Notes under the pieces: model-generated | Databases searched by the model: none | What the model was told of the DNA's origin: nothing | The model's input: only the letters and a program-made list of their open reading frames with translations | Shown: positions 8,032 to 10,134 of the stretch, in pieces | How the letters are laid out: each line of letters starts with the position of its first letter | Position numbering within the stretch: the first letter of the stretch is position 1 | From: Funneliformis mosseae | Lineage: Eukaryota > Glomeromycota > Glomeromycetes > Glomerales > Glomeraceae | Direction of reading: 5' to 3' | DNA: 10,134 nucleotides | Assembly: GCA_910592005.1 (NCBI GenBank) | Contig: CAJVPP010004097.1 | Coordinates: 1-10,134, forward strand | Program-made: the position numbers and the translations under genes

Positions 8032-8300
8032 TTCCTGAATACCAATTTTCTGAATATACCTTTTCCTAAAATTCACTTGTTTGAACGTCAAATTTCTGAA
8101 CTGTATATTTTACTGAAAAGTCTAAATTCCTGAATGCCAATTTCTCTAATTCTGTTTTCCTAAATAGATATTTTCCTGAATCTAATTTCCTTAATCCTGA
8201 ATTCTAATATTTTGAATATCCAATTTTCTGAATTCTAATATTCTGAATACCTAATTTTCTGAAGCCTAATTTTCTGAATGTCAAATTCCTGAATTTCAAT
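8032..8300 (+). repeat. Diverged minisatellite, period about 15.5 bp
   Basis: The core CTGAAT or a one-base variant recurs at 8035, 8050, 8066, 8081, 8096, 8113, 8130, 8146, 8160, 8176, 8190 (and 8197), 8212, 8228, 8243, 8259, 8274 and 8289. Spacing is nearly always 14-17 bp. A working consensus is TTTTCTGAATNCCAAT. About seventeen units are visible, best preserved from 8212 to 8300. The + strand is pyrimidine-biased between cores. Mixed 15- and 16-bp steps exclude a conserved protein repeat. Confidence 0.85.
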
Positions 8301-8665
8301 ATCTCTCAATATTCAGAATAGATTTTTTTTTAATTGATCAAATTTTGATATTTTGAATAAAATTAGCATAGGATATGTGAAGAAATCAGTTAATTTAGTT
8401 CTTGAAATAAATTGTGAAGATGAGCTGAATAAGCTCTTATAACTGTAAAGAGCATTTATTATAATGCTTGAAACTATAAGCAGAAAAATATTAATTAGTT
8501 AAGAAATAGTGAATGATGCAAAATGAATTTCTCATTGATTTTAAAAAGTGAAATGAGTTCATAATGATACAAATTGAATTTATTAATATAATTTTGAATT
8601 TAAATACTTTATAAATTTTTTTGCTTATTATAAAAAAAGACAAGAATCGTGATTTTAAAATAAAA
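8301..8665. other. No gene; chain of short hairpins at 8422-8481
   Basis: No open frame is convincing. Between 8422 and 8481 four short inverted repeats overlap: GAGCT/AGCTC (8422-8426, 8432-8436), GCTCTT/AAGAGC (8433-8438, 8448-8453), AGCATT/AATGCT (8451-8456, 8463-8468) and GCTT/AAGC (8466-8469, 8478-8481). Neighbouring hairpins share bases and so exclude one another. Confidence 0.45.
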
Positions 8666-8960
8666 AATATTATGCTAAAATTTTTATTTTAATTTTTTTA
8701 TTATTTTTATTAGTTTTATTTTTTTTATTTGTTATTTTTTATTTTATTTTCAAATAAATTAAATGAAAATAAAAAATGAAAATGAAGAAGAAAAAAAAAA
8801 AAAGCTAAAAAGAAAAAAATAATAAAAAAAAATTATGAAAAATAAAGAAAAAAAACAAAATTAATAAAATATAAACTAAAACTAAAACTAAAACAAAAAT
8901 AATAAAAAAAATAAAAAACAAAAAAAAAACAGATACAAGGATCAGAGAGAAGAATAAATA
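8666..8960. repeat. T-rich to A-rich strand-asymmetry switch, low complexity
   Basis: The + strand is almost all T with some A up to about 8750, then almost all A with some G from about 8760 to 8960. The two flanks are loosely complementary: 8731-8750 against 8764-8782. Inside the A-rich half lie a 13-base A run near 8791-8803 and three AAACTA units plus a partial fourth (8873-8896). This is simple-sequence DNA with no gene. Confidence 0.7.
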
Positions 8961-9445
8961 AAAAAATTAACAAATAAATAAAGAACATATAAAATATTAT
9001 CGAAATTAAATAATTATAAATAAAATAAAAAAGTTAGCCTAAAATTAAATAATGATAATCACTTATAAAAAGATTAGTAATGTCTTAAAATATTGTTTAG
9101 TAAAATTCATCAAATTCTGATTGAGGTCGTAAAATGTAAATTAATTTGATAATCTTTTTTTCTTAATAATAAATAAAATATTATATTGTTCAAATTATGA
9201 AATTAGAAAAATCTGATTAGATTTAATATTTTTTCTTTTTTAATGTTTGAACTTGCAATTTTTTTTAGAGTTTTTCACTCTATTTTCACATTTTTACGAA
9301 ATACAATTAAAATGAACTATATAATATGTGATATAGTTAAATCTTTTCAGAGAAATCCAAAAATCAATATAAATTGATACTTATATATAAAAGATAAAAA
9401 TAATAGCCAGAGATATTGAGTCAAGAAAAAGTAAAAATTGCCATA
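8961..9445. other. AT-rich DNA upstream of the MULE relic, no gene seen
   Basis: No frame is convincing. A short - strand phrase (LRPQSEFDEFY, around 9095-9130) is readable but isolated. A 5-bp hairpin, AGAGT/ACTCT, lies near 9268-9282. The left terminal repeat of the MULE should lie here if the copy is complete, but its partner is outside the window. Confidence 0.5.
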
Positions 9446-10070
9446 AAAGAATTATAACAGATTTAAAAGGTGAAGAGTATATATTGATAAATACTAAAAA
9501 CATATTTATGTACTAAAAGTAAGCCAAGTAGATATGATTAAAATACTTGATGTAATAAAGGAAGCAGCAACTTGATCAATCTATATAGATAATTCAAGAT
9601 GCTGTTATTAATATAAATCAAAATTCATATTTTAATTTGCTAACATATCTGAATTAAGAACAGACCTCTACCATTACAAACATTAATAAAAATTAATATT
9701 CCTGTTGAATTACGTAGAATTATTAATGATGAAGAATTCTTAGTAAGAAATATAGAATTTAGTGAAGAATAGATCATGATTTTTTGTGCAGAATCTAATC
9801 TTTAGCATTTAATGAATGCTGAATATTGGGTAATAAATGGTACCTTTAAAATAATATCTATACTATTTTTATATACATACATTAGTTAGTAAAGAAAATA
9901 ATACATGTATTCTATCTATGATATATGCATTAATGATAGGAAAATCAGAAGAATGTTATACTTGATTATTTTAAAAATTAATTAAATTGAATGATAAAGC
10001 TGATATAATTTTAAATTTACCTTTAATACTTATTAATTTTGAACAAGCTGCAATAAATAGAGTTCTGAAT
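9446..10070 (+). pseudogene. Mutator-like (MULE) transposase relic with FLYWCH-like N-terminus, 3'-interrupted
   Basis: Reading across frames gives RIITDLKGEEYILIN, then YVLKS-KPSRYD and CNK, which resembles a FLYWCH zinc-finger segment whose Trp codon is now TGA (9548-9550). SELRTDLYHYKH and VELRRIINDEEFLVRN follow. The MULE catalytic core reads EYWVINGTFKII, ENNTCILSM, YALMIGKSEECYT, LIKLNDKADIILNLPLI and LINFEQAAINRVLNE. The family has Asp in DGTF and in the DFE motif; both are Asn here (AAT 9836-9838 and 10035-10037), so the enzyme is dead. Stops include TAG 9770, TAG 9803, TGA 9963 and TAA 9972, with frameshifts near 9500, 9690 and 9875-9895. The frame is broken off after 10070 by GAGTC repeats, which removes the last catalytic residue and the C-terminus. 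When intact it would excise and insert its own element in the nucleus. The start is uncertain. Confidence 0.8.
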
Positions 10071-10134
10071 GAGTCGAGTCGAGTCGAGTTTAAAGACCAA
10101 CTCTATTCGACTCATTTTTTTCGAGTCGAGTCGA
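10068..10134. repeat. GAGTC-repeat sequence, truncated by the window end
   Basis: GAGTC is repeated from 10071 (three full units plus GAG) and again from 10122 to the end. Between them TTCGACTCA (10106-10114) stands in the opposite orientation. AATGAGTCGA (10068-10077) and TCGACTCATT (10107-10116) are a perfect 10-bp inverted repeat that can form a stem. CpG is dense, unlike the rest of the window, so the sequence is young or unmethylated. It joins the MULE frame directly, as an insertion would. The far end is outside the window. Confidence 0.75.

Noticed and set aside
1..10134. tRNA, rRNA or CRISPR array
   Set aside because: No T-loop-like GGTTCGANTCC motif, no conserved rRNA stretch and no evenly spaced identical repeats with unique spacers were seen.

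Overview
The window is eukaryotic, very AT-rich, and consists mostly of decayed repetitive DNA. I see no intact gene of known function. Eukaryotic origin is shown by two spliceosomal-type introns (71 and 73 bp, GT...AG) and by relics of two eukaryotic DNA transposon superfamilies, PIF/Harbinger and Mutator-like (MULE). The composition, the wording of the transposase relics and the GAGTC-type repeats at the right end fit an arbuscular mycorrhizal fungus (Glomeromycotina, for example a Rhizophagus relative). That placement rests on family resemblance recalled by eye, not on a search, and other AT-rich fungi or protists remain possible. The standard genetic code applies: stops inside the relics are best explained as mutations of Arg, Gln and Trp codons.

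Layout. Positions 22-330 hold one open frame of unknown function in the least AT-biased, most CpG-containing stretch of the left side. Positions 331-1130 are AT-rich spacer. Positions 1134-3813 are an end-to-end PIF/Harbinger element: terminal inverted repeats of about 68 bp, candidate ATT target duplications, a + strand DDE transposase pseudogene (1275-2435) and a tail-to-tail - strand Myb/SANT-like partner pseudogene (3533-2532) with two introns. Positions 3817-9445 carry no recognisable gene. They hold short-period tandem repeats (18 bp at 4422-4475, 9 bp at 7849-7920, about 15.5 bp at 8032-8300), an imperfect inverted repeat that may be a MITE (7478-7641), a chain of overlapping hairpins (8422-8481), a T-rich to A-rich strand switch (8666-8960) and one possible coding relic (6665-6872). 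Positions 9446-10070 are a MULE transposase relic with a FLYWCH-like N-terminal part. It is cut at 10070 by a GAGTC-repeat sequence that runs off the window.

How the parts relate. In autonomous Harbinger elements the DDE protein cuts and joins DNA and the Myb-like protein recruits it to the element ends, so this copy once held the full machinery. Both proteins are now destroyed, largely by changes of C-to-T / G-to-A type: CGA to TGA, TGG to TGA or TAG, ATG to ATA, and catalytic GAT to AAT. The MULE relic shows the same pattern at both catalytic aspartates that can be read. CpG is nearly absent inside the Harbinger element but frequent in the terminal GAGTC repeat. Together this suggests old, methylated elements eroded by cytosine deamination and a younger repeat insertion at the right edge.
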